Assembly: GCF_030263935.1 (NCBI RefSeq)
Contig: NZ_CP127162.1
Span: 3,109,501 to 3,173,500, forward strand
From: Paenibacillus polygoni
Lineage (GTDB): Bacteria > Bacillota > Bacilli > Paenibacillales > Paenibacillaceae
Length of the DNA: 64,000 nt
Reading direction: 5' to 3'
The stretch's first letter is position 1. Every line of letters starts with the position of its first letter. Shown here piece after piece: positions 43,184 through 53,387 of the stretch. The notes beneath the pieces are model-generated. The model had not been told where the DNA came from. It worked only from the letters and a program-made list of their open reading frames with translations, and did not search any database. Made by a program: the position numbers and the translations under genes.

Positions 43184-44197
43184 CTATTGTGATCTGTTTA
43201 CCATATACAGACGGCTTACTTGTTCATAGACAAAACCTGGTTCTAGTGCAATAAGTCCGATTTCCTCGTTTGATTTTCCTGTTACATTCGGTGCATTAAC
43301 GAGATTCATCTGCGGTTCTGGGCAGAAAAATTGATTACTCGCATTGTTGTTCCAAATCATCCAGTGCTTGTATGAAGTACCTACATCATAAACCAGGGTA
43401 TCTCCTGTTTTGGTATTCGTAAGTTCCATGTAGTTACGTCCATTCTGAGGCTCAGAAGTATAGTGATTATCCATCGCTTCAAAATAAGGATTCACTCCTT
43501 CTGTCTTTAAGAGTTCTTCCTCTTTAGATAAAGGCTGAATGTTGCCTGTTGGCAAACTACGGCCATTCAGCTCATAACGCTGACCAATCGTCGCTTTGAC
43601 TTTATAGTCGCAAGCTTCGCTTGTCTCATCAAATGGCGCATTAATAGCCGTATGAAAAGCTAATAAATTAGGCATGGATTCCTTGCCTTCATTTATAATG
43701 GTCACTTGCTGCTGAAGTCCGAGCTCGCTGAGTGTATAACGAAGACGGATTGTATATTCAAACGGGAGATATTTATAAAATTCATGTCCTTCTCGTACAA
43801 TCTGTTCGACAACGACAAAGCTCTCCTGCTCATTAGTCCCATAACTTACGACCTGCCACGGTATGTAGTGCATAAATCCATGCAGATGGTTGCCTGTTGC
43901 TTCTTCATTAATTGGCAGCTGATATACCTTACCGTTCCAAGGGAACTTCCCATCCTCGAATCGATTCGGCGGGAATAATACAGGAATTCCATAAACTCCT
44001 GGGTTCTCTTTTAATTCCTCTGCATGATCTTCACCCGGTTCTCTCAGATAGCTATGACCTCGCTCTACATCACGAAAAGAAACTAGATTCCCCCCAATTT
44101 CCGGGATCATCTTAGCTTCATAAGGACCTGACTTCAAAATAATAGCTGTATAACTTCCGTATGTTCCTTCATATGCCTTATTTGTTTCTTGTACCAT
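43184..44197 (-). CDS. aldose 1-epimerase (GalM) family protein
   Basis: A 337-residue beta-sandwich protein of the mutarotase superfamily. Visible: IPEIGGNLVSFRD, YGIPVLFPPNRFEDGKF, HLHGFMHYIPW (His) and the acidic LIALEPGF near the end. Probably epimerises an aldose or modifies a related sugar. AGGAGG lies 11 nt before the ATG. It lies downstream of the arabinanase, separated by a hairpin, so joint sugar use is possible but not shown. Confidence 0.85.
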   Translation of the reverse strand: MVQETNKAYEGTYGSYTAIILKSGPYEAKMIPEIGGNLVSFRDVERGHSYLREPGEDHAEELKENPGVYGIPVLFPPNRFEDGKFPWNGKVYQLPINEEATGNHLHGFMHYIPWQVVSYGTNEQESFVVVEQIVREGHEFYKYLPFEYTIRLRYTLSELGLQQQVTIINEGKESMPNLLAFHTAINAPFDETSEACDYKVKATIGQRYELNGRSLPTGNIQPLSKEEELLKTEGVNPYFEAMDNHYTSEPQNGRNYMELTNTKTGDTLVYDVGTSYKHWMIWNNNASNQFFCPEPQMNLVNAPNVTGKSNEEIGLIALEPGFVYEQVSRLYMVNRSQ

Positions 44198-44344
44198 CGA
44201 TTCTTACGCCTCCTATATGTAGCGCTTTCATATCTAATATGAAGCAAGGTTGTTCTCTTGACGAATATATCATGTTCTCCAAATAAATTCTATCATAGTG
44301 CCTCCATAGGAACAATGAATAGAGAAGCCGTCTCATGAAGAAAT

Positions 44345-44380
44345 CCAATGGAGCACTTCTCCTGAGAAGTGCCCCATTGG
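44345..44380. terminator. strong hairpin after the arabinanase gene
   Basis: CCAATGG-GCACTTCT / AGAAGTGC-CCATTGG, 16-bp stem with a 4-nt loop, on the minus strand followed by ATTTCTT. T-poor, so terminator or mRNA 3' stabiliser. Confidence 0.65.
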
Positions 44381-44399
44381 TTATTAACCACAATGAATA

Positions 44400-47300
44400 T
44401 TATGAAGCAAGTTCTGCTGCTTTTTCTGGGGTAATCACTCCACGATAGATCTGCAGTTCATCGATCATGCCTTTGAAAGGAGTATCCCACCAGTTTACAC
44501 CTAGACTAAAGGTTCCATTATGATCTGTAAAAATATCAGGGAAGCCTTTACCCGTATATTTCGCTGCCCCATCAATATATACAGTAACTGCATCCCCATT
44601 CACTGTAAATGCATAGTGGGTCCACTTTTGAAGCGGTGTTTTCACATCCGTTACGGCATCGTACCAAGCTTCACCTGACCACAACATTGCGTTATTTTTA
44701 GCTCCGTCATGTCCCATGGGCAGCATGCTGATCCAATTTTTATTGGTCTGTGCTCCAAAGAACACCGGAGTATAAGGCTTCAATTCATCTGCGTATACCC
44801 ACATCGCAACCGAATAACTGTCACTTGATATGAGCCCGCTCGGAAGAAGTATCCCTGACTTCCCGTCAAATGCGGCTGCTTTCCCTTTTACCCCATCCTT
44901 ATAGGTGATTGTTCCCCCATCTGGGTTCCCAATTTTATCTCCGATGACTGTTCCGGTTCCAAAACTGCCTTTGGTATCGTTTAGCTTATCCTCAAAAGAG
45001 AATTCGGCCGCAAGTTCAGCGGGTCCTTGTTCCTCCTTCGGTAATTCCTCTGCTAATTTTGCAGCTACTTCTGCGGTAATAGCCACATTGTAGATGCGGA
45101 GTTCATCTATCATTCCTTTGTATGCTGTATCCCAGAAGTTAACACCTAAACTGAACACCCCGTCTTTAGTCGTAAATACATCTGGGAAACCTGAGCCTGA
45201 GTAGGCTTCTTTTCCATCCACAAATACTTTTACAAATCCGTTATCAACAGAGAATGCAATATGTTGCCACTGATTCGTACGTATTCTTGATCCGATGGAT
45301 GCATTATACCAATTCTCACCAGACCATAGTGTGGTAGTATTATCCCCTGCTTGCGGTACAAAACTGATCCAACTCTTGTTTGATCCACCAAAGAAAGTCG
45401 GAGTATACTGTGTAATCTGTGTAGGCTTCAGCCACATGGATACCGAATACTCTTTCCCCTCAATCAGGCCATTCGGAAGTTTGATACCTGATTTCCCGTC
45501 GAATATAGCTCCGTTTCCTACGACACCTTGATCGAAGGTGATTGTACCGCCTGTATTATCGATGCGATCTCCTGTGATGAGTCCATCACCAAAAGAGCCG
45601 ACGGAAGCGGATAGATCATTTTCAAATGAATACTGCGCGTGTAAACCATATGAGACATCAACCGGTGCTACGACAATATGAAATGTTTTTGTAACTACGG
45701 CATTGCCCTTCGTGATGGTAGCTGTCAGAGTTGCCGTCAGGTTCGGTTCACCGACCTCTGGAGGATTTACTTCCCCCGTTGCAGAAATAACGCTTGGATT
45801 CGATGTTTTCCAAGAGATCTGAGTGTTGCGTGCTCCCTTTACAGGAAGGGTAAGATTAGAAGAAACATTGGATGTATTCCCTAATGTAAGTGCCTGCTCC
45901 ACATCCTTCACGACCTCTTGATCTGTTTTCTCAGGCTGGCCGATCCCCCAGATCGTTTCTCCCGCACTTGAAATGGCCGTAAATGTCATCGTTTCCTTCT
46001 GTAAAGTTTCGTCCCATTGTTTCACGAAAACTCCATCGTAATTAACTCCATCTACGGTTAGCTCTGCATAATAGTTATTTTTCAGTTTCCAAGTACCCGT
46101 TACTCCTCCGGTGATTTTGTGATTTTTATTCAGCGTAATATCAACGGAACTAGTGATCTCTCCGGAATAAGCTAAACCATGATTGACAAATTTATATTCA
46201 CCCGGAATATCTTTTGTCTTCAGTTTCGTAAGGGATTCGCCCGCATAGCGATTCGCAGCTACTACCGGCCAACCATCCTTATTCCTATACATTTGGTGAA
46301 CACGAAGCTCATGGGCTTCCCCTTTTTGCGGGAAGCGAGCATGGAAGAACAAGAATTGTTTACCTGTCTCTTCATCGTAATACACTGAATTATGACCAGC
46401 AGATACATATCCATAACCTGTACCTGTTCCCGGATCACCTATCTCTCTCTTGAAAAGGAAGTTACCGATCATCTTAATTCCGTAAGTCTCATTCTCTGCG
46501 CCGCTTGGCAATACTGCATTTTTCCCTTCAGCATCCACATACGGGCCGTCTGGATTCTTCGATCTGAACTGTCTCATATTGTATCCGCCGTCCGCTCCAA
46601 GCCAGCCGTACGTAACATTTAAGTAATAGTAGCCCGTCTCTTTATCATAGGCAATAAACGGACCTTCTCCGGATTTCGTATAACCGCCGGCAATTTTCGT
46701 GCCAAAATAACGGTCAATGATTCGTCCATCTTTCGTTGTCCCGTCTTCTCCTGGATACATTGCTTTCCCTGTTTGCGGGTCCAGTTCGAGTAAGAAAATA
46801 CCGCCTGACCAAGAACCATAGGTCATCCAAAGTTTACCGTCTGTATCATAAAATAAGGTGGAATCAATCGCGTTAGGATACATGGTGTTATTGAATGATC
46901 CATCAGCTTTAAACCATTGTTCATTTGGACCGCTTAAAAGCTTCTCGTCAACCAATGTTTTGATATTGGTATTTGTCCATTTTTTATTAACTTGACTATC
47001 CGTATCTTTCGCATCGTTTTTGGTGAAACCAGAGTAAACAATTGTGTCTACATATTCATAAGGTCCTTCGATATTTTGAGATACTGCATAACCAATCGCG
47101 GAACGAATATAGGTGGATGAAGCACTGTAATACATCATATAGGCACCCTTTGTGTTGTCCTTATTGATGTAATTTTCGTTCCAGAACACGTCTGGTGCCC
47201 ATACGGAAAAACCGCCTTTACTATCCGAATCATTTTCACCAGCCCAAGCGAATGAGCCCTTCAAGTTCTCAGAAAGATTGCCAAACAGAACGTTATTAGG

Positions 47301-47621
47301 GGTTGTATATCCATTCGTAAACGTTGTCCAGTTCATCAAATCAGTCGATTTAGCTGCTTCAATATGAGATCCGAACACATAGTATTCTTTCCCGTCTTTA
47401 ATAATGGAAGGATCGTGGACCGATACATTCGTAAAGGTTGGAGATGCCTCTTTATTTAACGTACTACTGCTTGCTGGAAGCCCTTTCAAGTCTACAGACG
47501 GTGAAGCACTTTCTTGTTTACCGCTTCCCTTAGTGTCCTGACTGTCTGCATAGGCAAAAGCCGGTACAAGCAAAGCAAATGCGAGAACCATAGCTACATA
47601 TTTTGATAACGTACTTTTCAC
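44400..47621 (-). CDS. secreted GH43 arabinanase with Ig-like and two LamG-like domains
   Basis: A 1073-residue extracellular glycoside hydrolase, probably endo-1,5-alpha-L-arabinanase. Signal peptide to about 25 (FAYA). Five-bladed GH43 domain about 60-475 with predicted base Asp70 (SVHDPSII), Asp253 (NAIDSTLF) and acid Glu319 (SGEGPFIA), plus AGHNSVYYDEETG. Then a small C-terminal arabinanase domain, an atrophied Ig-like repeat (about 600-675, ISWKTSNPSVISATGEV) and two homologous LamG/concanavalin-like domains (about 680-865 and 870-1073, each with FDGKSGI and YSVAMW/YSVSMW). GTG 47621 follows AGGGAGG by 8 nt; an upstream in-frame ATG is rejected. The two LamG modules probably bind substrate. 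Confidence 0.9.
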   Translation of the reverse strand: MKSTLSKYVAMVLAFALLVPAFAYADSQDTKGSGKQESASPSVDLKGLPASSSTLNKEASPTFTNVSVHDPSIIKDGKEYYVFGSHIEAAKSTDLMNWTTFTNGYTTPNNVLFGNLSENLKGSFAWAGENDSDSKGGFSVWAPDVFWNENYINKDNTKGAYMMYYSASSTYIRSAIGYAVSQNIEGPYEYVDTIVYSGFTKNDAKDTDSQVNKKWTNTNIKTLVDEKLLSGPNEQWFKADGSFNNTMYPNAIDSTLFYDTDGKLWMTYGSWSGGIFLLELDPQTGKAMYPGEDGTTKDGRIIDRYFGTKIAGGYTKSGEGPFIAYDKETGYYYLNVTYGWLGADGGYNMRQFRSKNPDGPYVDAEGKNAVLPSGAENETYGIKMIGNFLFKREIGDPGTGTGYGYVSAGHNSVYYDEETGKQFLFFHARFPQKGEAHELRVHQMYRNKDGWPVVAANRYAGESLTKLKTKDIPGEYKFVNHGLAYSGEITSSVDITLNKNHKITGGVTGTWKLKNNYYAELTVDGVNYDGVFVKQWDETLQKETMTFTAISSAGETIWGIGQPEKTDQEVVKDVEQALTLGNTSNVSSNLTLPVKGARNTQISWKTSNPSVISATGEVNPPEVGEPNLTATLTATITKGNAVVTKTFHIVVAPVDVSYGLHAQYSFENDLSASVGSFGDGLITGDRIDNTGGTITFDQGVVGNGAIFDGKSGIKLPNGLIEGKEYSVSMWLKPTQITQYTPTFFGGSNKSWISFVPQAGDNTTTLWSGENWYNASIGSRIRTNQWQHIAFSVDNGFVKVFVDGKEAYSGSGFPDVFTTKDGVFSLGVNFWDTAYKGMIDELRIYNVAITAEVAAKLAEELPKEEQGPAELAAEFSFEDKLNDTKGSFGTGTVIGDKIGNPDGGTITYKDGVKGKAAAFDGKSGILLPSGLISSDSYSVAMWVYADELKPYTPVFFGAQTNKNWISMLPMGHDGAKNNAMLWSGEAWYDAVTDVKTPLQKWTHYAFTVNGDAVTVYIDGAAKYTGKGFPDIFTDHNGTFSLGVNWWDTPFKGMIDELQIYRGVITPEKAAELAS

Positions 47622-47967
47622 ATTAAAATCCTCCCTATAAAGTATGACAAGCATGTTTCTCTTTACTTTGTAAACGAAAACAATAAACCAGTTCGTGAAT
47701 GTCCTCTTCCTTTTCCGCCACCTATACCGCCATAAACCACATCCTAGTAATCATATTGTTAATAGATATCCTAACTAGTTAATATTTGTATTCTAACTTC
47801 ATTTACCAAATTACGTCAATGCAACAATATATTAAACGAAAAATAAATTATCTGCTATCTATCTATAGAAGATAACAAATACATGAATTATTTTACTTGT
47901 CTATTAATTAACGGTTCTATATACTATATAACTTGGATTATATTTCTATAAAAGGAAGGTAGATACG
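47622..47967. other. divergent intergenic region upstream of the arabinanase
   Basis: AT-rich upstream region of the arabinanase (minus) and the serine hydrolase (plus). TGTAAACGAAAACA at 47669-47682 matches the cre consensus TGWNANCGNTNWCA with one mismatch, 48 nt upstream of the arabinanase start, suggesting carbon catabolite repression. No other frame or structure seen. Confidence 0.4.
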
Positions 47968-49122
47968 ATGTTACGTATTGGAACACCTGAAGAAGCAGGG
48001 ATGTCCGCATCCAAAGTAGCTTATGCTAACACCTACGCGAAGCAGATGGTTGAAAACAACATTACTCCTGCTGAGGTCATATTTGTCGCAAGAAAAGGAA
48101 TTATTGTCTCACACCAAGCTTTCGGAAATCTCACACCCGCTGCCGATTCCCCGCTGTTAACGACGAATGCATTATTTCCCTTGTGCTCGATTACTAAAGT
48201 GTTCACTGCTGCTTGTATTATGATCCTGGCCGAACGAGGGCTCATCGGTCTTAACCGTCCGGTAGCTGACTACATACCCGAATTTCAGGGACTCGGCAAA
48301 GAGAATGTACGAATTCATCACCTGCTTACTCACACTTCAGGAATGAATCCAGAAGACGTATACACTTACGCTAGAGGGGAAGGTTCAAGGGCACAGGTCC
48401 CTCCTTGCGAAGAAACAGAAGAACCTTATTTCCATGAGTATTTTCATAGAAGATACGCTACTCCTTTATCCACCAAGCCTGGTGAAATCATGTCTTACCT
48501 TGGATTTGGATATGACTTACTTGGAGAGATCGTACGAAGAGTCAGTGGTATTTCCTATCCAGACTTCGTTATGCAAGAACTATTTGAGCCGCTTGGGATG
48601 AATGATTCTTATTTCAAAGTCCCTCACGCAGAACGTCATCGCATTGTGAAAAGATCACCCGAAGACCCTTGTGCAGAATGGCTCGAAACAGAGGAGATGA
48701 TAGAATCGGTGTCTCCTTCCGCAGGTATCTACAGCAGTGCCATGGACCTTGCCATCTTTGCTCAAATGTTTCTCAATAATGGTACATATGGTGATCAGCG
48801 AATCCTCTCTCCCATTTCCATAAAAGAAATGACAAAAAATCATATTCCGGGAGTTTCCTCCGTATATAGGGATGAGATTTTTCCAGAAGCGAGCTGGGGA
48901 TATGGATGGAGTATTAATGGCAGTAAAAAAGATGGCGGAGATTTATTTTCGCAGGAGGCATACTCTCACTGGGGAGCAGCCGGTGTATTTGTCGCAGTTG
49001 ATCCAGTGTATGATATTCTATTGATTCATTTTACGATCGAACGAGATTTAGAGAAGCCTTTCAAAAATATGTATACAGACCACTTTAACAATGTTATGCT
49101 CGCTGCCATTGAACAATTTTAA
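47968..49122 (+). CDS. serine beta-lactamase-like hydrolase (class C / penicillin-binding fold)
   Basis: A 384-residue cytoplasmic-looking protein with no signal peptide. SxxK nucleophile motif at Ser74-Lys77 (PLCSITKVF), Tyr177 in MSYLGFGYDLLG where most relatives have YSN, and SHWGAAG (HxG) near the end. Such proteins are usually esterases or D-amino-peptidases rather than drug-resistance enzymes. AAGGAAGG precedes the ATG. Function unknown. Confidence 0.88.
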   Translation: MLRIGTPEEAGMSASKVAYANTYAKQMVENNITPAEVIFVARKGIIVSHQAFGNLTPAADSPLLTTNALFPLCSITKVFTAACIMILAERGLIGLNRPVADYIPEFQGLGKENVRIHHLLTHTSGMNPEDVYTYARGEGSRAQVPPCEETEEPYFHEYFHRRYATPLSTKPGEIMSYLGFGYDLLGEIVRRVSGISYPDFVMQELFEPLGMNDSYFKVPHAERHRIVKRSPEDPCAEWLETEEMIESVSPSAGIYSSAMDLAIFAQMFLNNGTYGDQRILSPISIKEMTKNHIPGVSSVYRDEIFPEASWGYGWSINGSKKDGGDLFSQEAYSHWGAAGVFVAVDPVYDILLIHFTIERDLEKPFKNMYTDHFNNVMLAAIEQF

Positions 49123-49137
49123 TTTCATCACAACAAA

Positions 49138-49172
49138 AATAAAGATATCCCGAATTATAGGATATCTTTATT
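49138..49172. terminator. bidirectional terminator
   Basis: AATAAAGATATCC / GGATATCTTTATT, 13-bp perfect stem with loop CGAATTATA, between convergent genes. Confidence 0.85.
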
Positions 49173-49189
49173 CGTCATTTCCTGATCTA

Positions 49190-49996
49190 TTAGACGTATT
49201 TCCCTTGTCTCGGTAGGGCAAGCCGGTCAAAGTCCCGAGCAAGACGATCCAATTGACCTCTAAGTTCTGTACTCGCCATCATATGACCATGTCCCGTAAT
49301 AGCAAGCTCTGGCTTAAGATCAGCAAGCGTCTGAACAGAATTTTTAGCAGCTTCCCAATCGGTAGTGAAATACATTGGAGGTCCATGGAGTTCTTTATCT
49401 TGGAAAATAACATGCCACAGCGATTCTTGCTGAACAGTGATGAATGCATCACCTGCAATGAGTGCCCCATCCTTCTCTCGGTACAACGAGATATGGCCTG
49501 GAGAATGACCCGGTGTAGCAATCCACCGCCAATCCGGAGCGTAAGGTACACGATGATCGGAAGGAAGCGCATCAACCCGGTCATCCAGATGAATCGCTTC
49601 ATTGGGAAAAATAAAGGATGTACGAGCTAGTAATCCTCCGCCAACCGTCGGATCCGCTGGTGGGTAATCCGTTATGCCGGTTAGATAGGGTAACTCTAAC
49701 GTATGCGCAAATACGGGTGTTCCCCAGTATTGCTCCAGTTCAATTACATTACCCACATGGTCAAAATGTCCATGGGTTAACACAATCGCTAAAGGCGGTC
49801 CATCAAAGCGTTCTTCTGCAATTTGAATAATATCTTTCGCGAAGCCAGGCATCCCTGTATCGACTAGAATCCATTGTCTAGAACCTGGAGTTCCGACAAA
49901 AAGGACATTAACAAACAATGTTCGCAGACACAATAAATCGGGTGCAACCTCTTCTAGAGCCGTCTTGCCTTCCGTTATCAGATTATCAGATGCCAT
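49190..49996 (-). CDS. MBL-fold metallo-hydrolase
   Basis: A 268-residue metallo-beta-lactamase-fold hydrolase. Metal ligands in THGHFDHVG (HxHxDH), TPGHSPGH (His), GDAFI (Asp) and TGHGH (His). The active site is complete, so catalysis is expected; substrate unknown. ATG 49996 follows GGGAGG by about 10 nt; the longer frame is rejected. Monocistronic. Confidence 0.88.
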   Translation of the reverse strand: MASDNLITEGKTALEEVAPDLLCLRTLFVNVLFVGTPGSRQWILVDTGMPGFAKDIIQIAEERFDGPPLAIVLTHGHFDHVGNVIELEQYWGTPVFAHTLELPYLTGITDYPPADPTVGGGLLARTSFIFPNEAIHLDDRVDALPSDHRVPYAPDWRWIATPGHSPGHISLYREKDGALIAGDAFITVQQESLWHVIFQDKELHGPPMYFTTDWEAAKNSVQTLADLKPELAITGHGHMMASTELRGQLDRLARDFDRLALPRQGKYV

Positions 49997-50181
49997 GCGA
50001 CGGATACCTCCCATTCTTATTGGAATGCCCCCTATGTGCAATCAATCATCTGTAGAATTCCCAAGTTCCCAGAAAATATGTGCTTTCGTAAGAAAAATCT
50101 CACCCTACTATCTATAGTCAGCATGTCACAAAAATAGAACAACCATTCATGTTAAGACAAGCTCTGCAATTTTTCCTCTGT

Positions 50182-50448
50182 TTATTCAGGAATCGAATCA
50201 ATCGCAGCATCTAGAAGGTCATCATATAAATCATCATCTTCTTCAAGCCTTGCATCCAGCTGTAAAAATTCTTCCTCAGCTCCCGGTTCGCCCGCAAAAT
50301 GCAGACTATAATCCCAATCCTTACCGTTCTTGCTGAAGAAAGAGATTTCATATTCTGTCTTGCTCTCTCCAATAGTAAAAACAGTATGCCCTAACCAATG
50401 TTTCTCTTCATCCCTGTGCATGGAAGCGCTGATTATGTTATAACTCAC
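50182..50448 (-). CDS. small acidic protein of unknown function
   Basis: An 88-residue soluble protein with a strongly acidic C-terminus (LEEDDDLYDDLLDAAIDS). Predicted beta strands (HTVFTIGESKTEYEISFFS) precede it. GTG 50448 has AAGGAG 9 nt upstream, better than an upstream ATG. Family not recognised. Confidence 0.65.
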   Translation of the reverse strand: MSYNIISASMHRDEEKHWLGHTVFTIGESKTEYEISFFSKNGKDWDYSLHFAGEPGAEEEFLQLDARLEEDDDLYDDLLDAAIDSIPE

Positions 50449-50649
50449 TTTATTCTCTCCTTGTAATCCTGATTTCTTTTTCTCTAAAAACCATTTGCAA
50501 TAGTTCATTTTTACCACTTATATTGTACAATAATAAAATAGCTTTGCGAAAGAGTCTGGATTCAATCATCCGGGCATGCTAATCACATCGCTTTTTTTAA
50601 CCGAAGGTAGATAAATATATATTCGCGTGTGAAATGGAGGAACTTTACA

Positions 50650-51882
50650 ATGTCTAATTTTGCTCAAAAATTAAAAGCTTATGCTGAACTAACCATTAAA
50701 GTGGGGGTAAATATCCAGCCAGGACAAGCGCTTATTGTTCATGCTCCTGTTGAAGCAAGAGAATTTGTACGTATGATCGTGAAAGAAGCATACGATACAG
50801 GCGCTAGTTACGTTAAAGTTCAGTGGAACGATGAACAGATTACTCGTATGCAGTATGACCTAGCTTCGGATGAAATATTTGAAAAAGAGCCAAAATGGTA
50901 TGCCGGCGAGATGACAGAAATGGTGGAAGAAGGAGCTGCTGTCCTACATATCCTGTCCGAAAATCCAGATTTACTTAAAGGTGTGAATCAAAACCGAATT
51001 GTTGCTGCCCAGAAAGCTCGCGGCAAAGCGATGGCTAAATACCGAGCATATCAGCAAGCTGATAAATTCAGCTGGTGTCTGATTGCCGTTCCTTCTCCCG
51101 AATGGGCTGCGAAAGTATTTCCGGATGCCCCAGAAGAGGAACAAGTATCCTTGCTTTGGGAAGCTATTTTCAAAACGGTACGTATTGGCGAAGCCGATCC
51201 TGTTGCTGCATGGCAAAAGCATATTACTAACCTTGAGAACAAATCAAAAGTGCTTAATGAAAAGAAATATAAAAAATTACACTATATCGCACCTGGTACA
51301 GACCTTACGATTGAGCTTCCTGAAGGACATTTGTGGGCTCAAGGAGACAGTATCAACGAAAAGGGCCATACTTTTGTAGCGAACATGCCTACAGAGGAAG
51401 TGTTTACTGCACCGCTGAAGACAGGTGTTAATGGTACAGTAAGCAGCACAAAACCTCTCAGCTATGGCGGAAACCTCATTGATAAATTCTCTCTTACATT
51501 TGAAAATGGACGAATTATCAAGGTGACTGCTGAAGAGGGCTTAGAAGCTCTGCAAAATCTTGTTGAAATTGATGAAGGCTCTCATTATCTGGGTGAAGTA
51601 GCCCTGGTTCCTCATCAATCCCCAATCTCAGATACTAACATTTTGTTCTATAACACACTGTTTGACGAAAATGCATCCAACCACTTGGCTATCGGAAGCG
51701 CCTATGCCTTTACCTTAGAAGGCGGCAAAAACATGAACCAAGAACAGCTTGCAGCAGCTGGACTTAACACAAGTCTCACACATGTGGACTTCATGATTGG
51801 TTCTGCTGAAATGGATATCTACGGAATTAGCGCTGACGGCACAAAAGAACCGATCTTCCTTAAAGGAAATTGGGCATTTTAA
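50650..51882 (+). CDS. ampS: M29-family leucyl aminopeptidase (AmpS-like)
   Basis: A 410-residue two-metal exopeptidase. Family motifs: NMPTEEVFTAP (Glu ligand, about 250), GSHYLGEVALVPHQSPIS (Glu/His, about 315-340), YNTLFDENASNHLAIGSAY and the C-terminal VDFMIGSAEMDI (Asp). TGGAGG precedes ATG 50650 by about 9 nt. Cytoplasmic peptide turnover. Alone between terminators. Confidence 0.92.
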   Translation: MSNFAQKLKAYAELTIKVGVNIQPGQALIVHAPVEAREFVRMIVKEAYDTGASYVKVQWNDEQITRMQYDLASDEIFEKEPKWYAGEMTEMVEEGAAVLHILSENPDLLKGVNQNRIVAAQKARGKAMAKYRAYQQADKFSWCLIAVPSPEWAAKVFPDAPEEEQVSLLWEAIFKTVRIGEADPVAAWQKHITNLENKSKVLNEKKYKKLHYIAPGTDLTIELPEGHLWAQGDSINEKGHTFVANMPTEEVFTAPLKTGVNGTVSSTKPLSYGGNLIDKFSLTFENGRIIKVTAEEGLEALQNLVEIDEGSHYLGEVALVPHQSPISDTNILFYNTLFDENASNHLAIGSAYAFTLEGGKNMNQEQLAAAGLNTSLTHVDFMIGSAEMDIYGISADGTKEPIFLKGNWAF

Positions 51883-51921
51883 TTCGTAAGAAGTAGATCT
51901 TTCGTTCAAATTCACTCTATT

Positions 51922-51968
51922 AAAAAGGTTGCCCGGTGGTCTATTTTTTAGACTACAGGCAACCTTTT
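51922..51968. terminator. bidirectional terminator
   Basis: AAAAGGTTGCC / GGCAACCTTTT outer stem with an inner TAGTC-type stem and T-rich loop, between convergent ampS and the dehydrogenase. Confidence 0.85.
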
Positions 51969-51985
51969 CATTTTTCCTGCCAAAG

Positions 51986-53122
51986 TTATGGCTTAAGTAT
52001 CACTTTCAGGCAGTTCTCTTCTTTTTCTGAGAATACTTCATATCCACGCTCAGCATCTTCAAGGTTCATCCGGTGCGTGATAATATCGGTTGGATCGATC
52101 TTACCTGCTTTGATTTGCTGATAAATTTCCGGAATAAAATGAATTACAGGAGCCTGTCCTGTACGCAGCTGAATATTACGTTCAAATAAATGTCCCAGCG
52201 GGAACATATTATAGTTAGCACCGTATACCCCGATCAACTGGATCGTACCGAACTTTCTAACCACTTCCGTTGCTGTTCTAAATGCTCCTAAAGAACCTCC
52301 CTGAAGCATAAGAGCGGTTTCCACTTTTTCAGCAGCCGTTCGTTTTGCATCCATTCCTACACAATCAATAACTACATCAGCACCACCATGCGTAATTTCC
52401 TTCATGTAACCTTCAAAGCCTTTGATCTCTTCAAAATTAAAGGTTTCTACCTGATTTGTCCGTTTCGCATGTTCTAAGCGATAATTAATATGATCTACAG
52501 CAATAACTCGCTTAGCGCCTGCCTGCCAAGCAAATTTTTGAGTGAATAAACCAACAGGACCGCAGCCTAATACGATTACCGTATCTCCCGGCTTAACTCC
52601 TGCATTTTTCACGCCCCAATAGGCGGTCGGCAAAATATCTGAAAGAAAGAGCAGCTTTTCATCTTCCATCTCTGCGTCTTCCGGAATGACAAAAGGCATA
52701 AAGTCACCATAAGGGACACGTAGTAACTCTGCCTGTCCACCTTGGTAACCCCCATAAGAATCCGAATAACCTAACAAGCCGCCGGTATCTTTAGCCTCAT
52801 TCGCATAATCACACTGACTTTCCATCTCATGTTTGCAAAAATAACACTCTCCGCAAGATACATTAAAAGGAATAATTACTCGATCTCCTTTTTTGACATG
52901 TGTCACATCAGGTGATACTTCCTCTACAATTCCCATCGGCTCGTGACCAATAACGTAGTCCTTGTGCATACCGGGAATAAGTCCATTATAAATATGAAGA
53001 TCAGATCCGCAGATGGCTGTTGATGTAACTCGGACTAGAATATCTTTGTTTCCCTGCAAAGCAGGATCTGCCACTTCTTTTACCTTCACTTTTTTCTTGC
53101 CTTGATAAGTTAATGCCTTCAC
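51986..53122 (-). CDS. zinc-dependent alcohol dehydrogenase, formaldehyde dehydrogenase-like
   Basis: A 378-residue medium-chain dehydrogenase. Catalytic zinc ligands CGSDLH and GHEPMG, structural zinc cysteines in CGECYFCKHEMESQC, and NAD motif VLGCGPVGLF near 190. Sequence style matches the glutathione-independent formaldehyde/threonine-dehydrogenase-like branch. GTG 53122 has AAGGAG 10 nt upstream; an earlier GTG at 53131 is too close to that site. Confidence 0.9.
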   Translation of the reverse strand: MKALTYQGKKKVKVKEVADPALQGNKDILVRVTSTAICGSDLHIYNGLIPGMHKDYVIGHEPMGIVEEVSPDVTHVKKGDRVIIPFNVSCGECYFCKHEMESQCDYANEAKDTGGLLGYSDSYGGYQGGQAELLRVPYGDFMPFVIPEDAEMEDEKLLFLSDILPTAYWGVKNAGVKPGDTVIVLGCGPVGLFTQKFAWQAGAKRVIAVDHINYRLEHAKRTNQVETFNFEEIKGFEGYMKEITHGGADVVIDCVGMDAKRTAAEKVETALMLQGGSLGAFRTATEVVRKFGTIQLIGVYGANYNMFPLGHLFERNIQLRTGQAPVIHFIPEIYQQIKAGKIDPTDIITHRMNLEDAERGYEVFSEKEENCLKVILKP

Positions 53123-53387
53123 TTCCTTCACGCTCCTTCATGCACATTTAATCTTTCCAAGTAAATCCTTGTGCTTATATAGTAACCATCACAGCTGAAA
53201 CTAAACTAAAAATGAAAGTTCGCGACATTTCAGTTCTTTATTTTCGAGGTTCTCACATAAACATAGAAAGATGGGTTAGCAAAGATAGAAGTAAGAAGTT
53301 TAAATTTATGGAGAATATTTTCATTTTATAGTAAAATAATGGAATACTTGTTTGACAATAGAGAGATGTACTAGAGAGGGGATAATC

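Noticed and set aside
44218..44230. cre-like TGTAGCGCTTTCA upstream of the aldose-epimerase gene
   Set aside because: Has one base too few relative to the 14-bp cre spacing, so not called.
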